A stretch of 64,000 nucleotides of DNA from an uncultured Holophagaceae bacterium (GTDB lineage: Bacteria > Acidobacteriota > Holophagae > Holophagales > Holophagaceae), in NCBI GenBank assembly GCA_903857495.1, contig CAIOFF010000070.1, forward strand, positions 1 through 64,000, given 5' to 3'. Position numbers and translations under genes: made by a program. The notes under the pieces are model-generated. The model did not search any database. It saw only the letters and a list, made by a program, of their open reading frames with translations, and was not told the DNA's origin. The stretch's first letter is position 1. Each line of letters starts with the position of its first letter. This document shows, piece by piece, positions 63,683 to 64,000 of this stretch.

Positions 63683-64000
63683 ATGCCAACGGCATTGATC
63701 TCGGTCTACGACAAGACGGGGCTTCTTCCCCTGGCCGAGGGCCTGCTGGCCCAGGGCTGGCGGATCCTGGCCACGGGCGGCACCCTGCGCACCCTCCAGG
63801 AAGCCCGGCTCGAAGCCATCGAAGTCGCCAGCTACACCGGCGCTCCCGAGTGCTTCGACGGCCGCGTGAAGACGCTGCATCCCCGCATCCACGGCGGTCT
63901 GCTGTTCCGCCGCGATCTGGCCGACCATGTCGCCGACGCCAAGGCCCAGGGCATCGAGCCCATCGACCTGGTGATCATCAACCTCTATCCCTTCGAGGCC
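63683..64000 (+). CDS. purH: AICAR transformylase/IMP cyclohydrolase, N-terminal part
   Basis: 106 codons to the window edge, beginning [60 protein letters not shown] and [16 protein letters not shown] belong to the MGS-like IMP-cyclohydrolase half of PurH. It catalyses the last two steps of IMP synthesis. Only the start is visible; the transformylase half lies outside. Confidence 0.95.
   Translation, partial: MPTALISVYDKTGLLPLAEGLLAQGWRILATGGTLRTLQEARLEAIEVASYTGAPECFDGRVKTLHPRIHGGLLFRRDLADHVADAKAQGIEPIDLVIINLYPFEA

Overview
This 64 kb window is GC-rich bacterial chromosome with gene content typical of a free-living, Gram-negative-type heterotroph. It has a complete str-S10-spc-alpha ribosomal superoperon, lipoproteins, an outer-membrane barrel, heptose and lipid-A-type enzymes, a Complex I subunit, type III glutamine synthetase, PknB-type kinases and an EfpL/YeiP-type elongation factor. 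Together with the long Ig-like/NHL-repeat secreted proteins, this suggests Acidobacteriota, perhaps class Holophagae (Geothrix/Holophaga-like). That placement is inference from gene content; no phylogeny was run.

Layout. 1-6877 (minus): three consecutive secreted proteins built from bacterial Ig-like modules, the last also carrying NHL repeats and running off the left edge. The junctions contain an 81-bp tandem repeat, a duplicated C-terminal tail and a long hairpin. 7194-12118: M20 peptidase, an atypical SDR, a DUF2238 membrane protein with an unknown partner, and a ROK sugar kinase. 12122-18338: lipoamide dehydrogenase, a dicarboxylate/amino-acid symporter, a stand-alone Cache-domain protein, then serA, an HAD phosphatase and moaC. 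18531-26448: LysM/M23 peptidase, a large unknown lipoprotein, purine nucleoside phosphorylase, acetyl-CoA synthetase and an MHS-type transporter. 26449-27023: a long intergenic region with an AT-rich island and a small ORF. 27024-29222: a metallophosphoesterase next to a kinase fused to a universal-stress-protein domain.

29273-47229 (minus): the ribosomal superoperon in the order rpsL-rpsG-fusA / rpsJ-rplC-rplD-rplW-rplB-rpsS-rplV-rpsC-rplP-rpmC-rpsQ-rplN-rplX / rplE-rpsN-rpsH-rplF-rplR-rpsE-rpmD-rplO-secY-adk-infA-rpmJ-rpsM-rpsK-rpsD-rpoA-rplQ. No tuf lies between fusA and rpsJ and no map between adk and infA. A 367-nt spacer full of small hairpins separates rplX from rplE. The rpsJ promoter sits inside a terminator-like hairpin.

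47395-64000: FmdB-type zinc ribbon, rfaE2-type adenylyltransferase, outer-membrane barrel, type III glutamine synthetase, nadA overlapping a class II DAHP synthase, thioesterase with an unknown partner, DCC protein, CPBP protease, PknB-type kinase, then an efpL - rsgA - lipid acyltransferase run. These are followed by an OB-fold lipoprotein, a short NuoG detached from other nuo genes, an unknown small protein, and the start of purH at the right edge. Most convergent gene pairs share a strong GC-rich bidirectional terminator. No tRNA, rRNA, CRISPR array or intact insertion sequence was seen.
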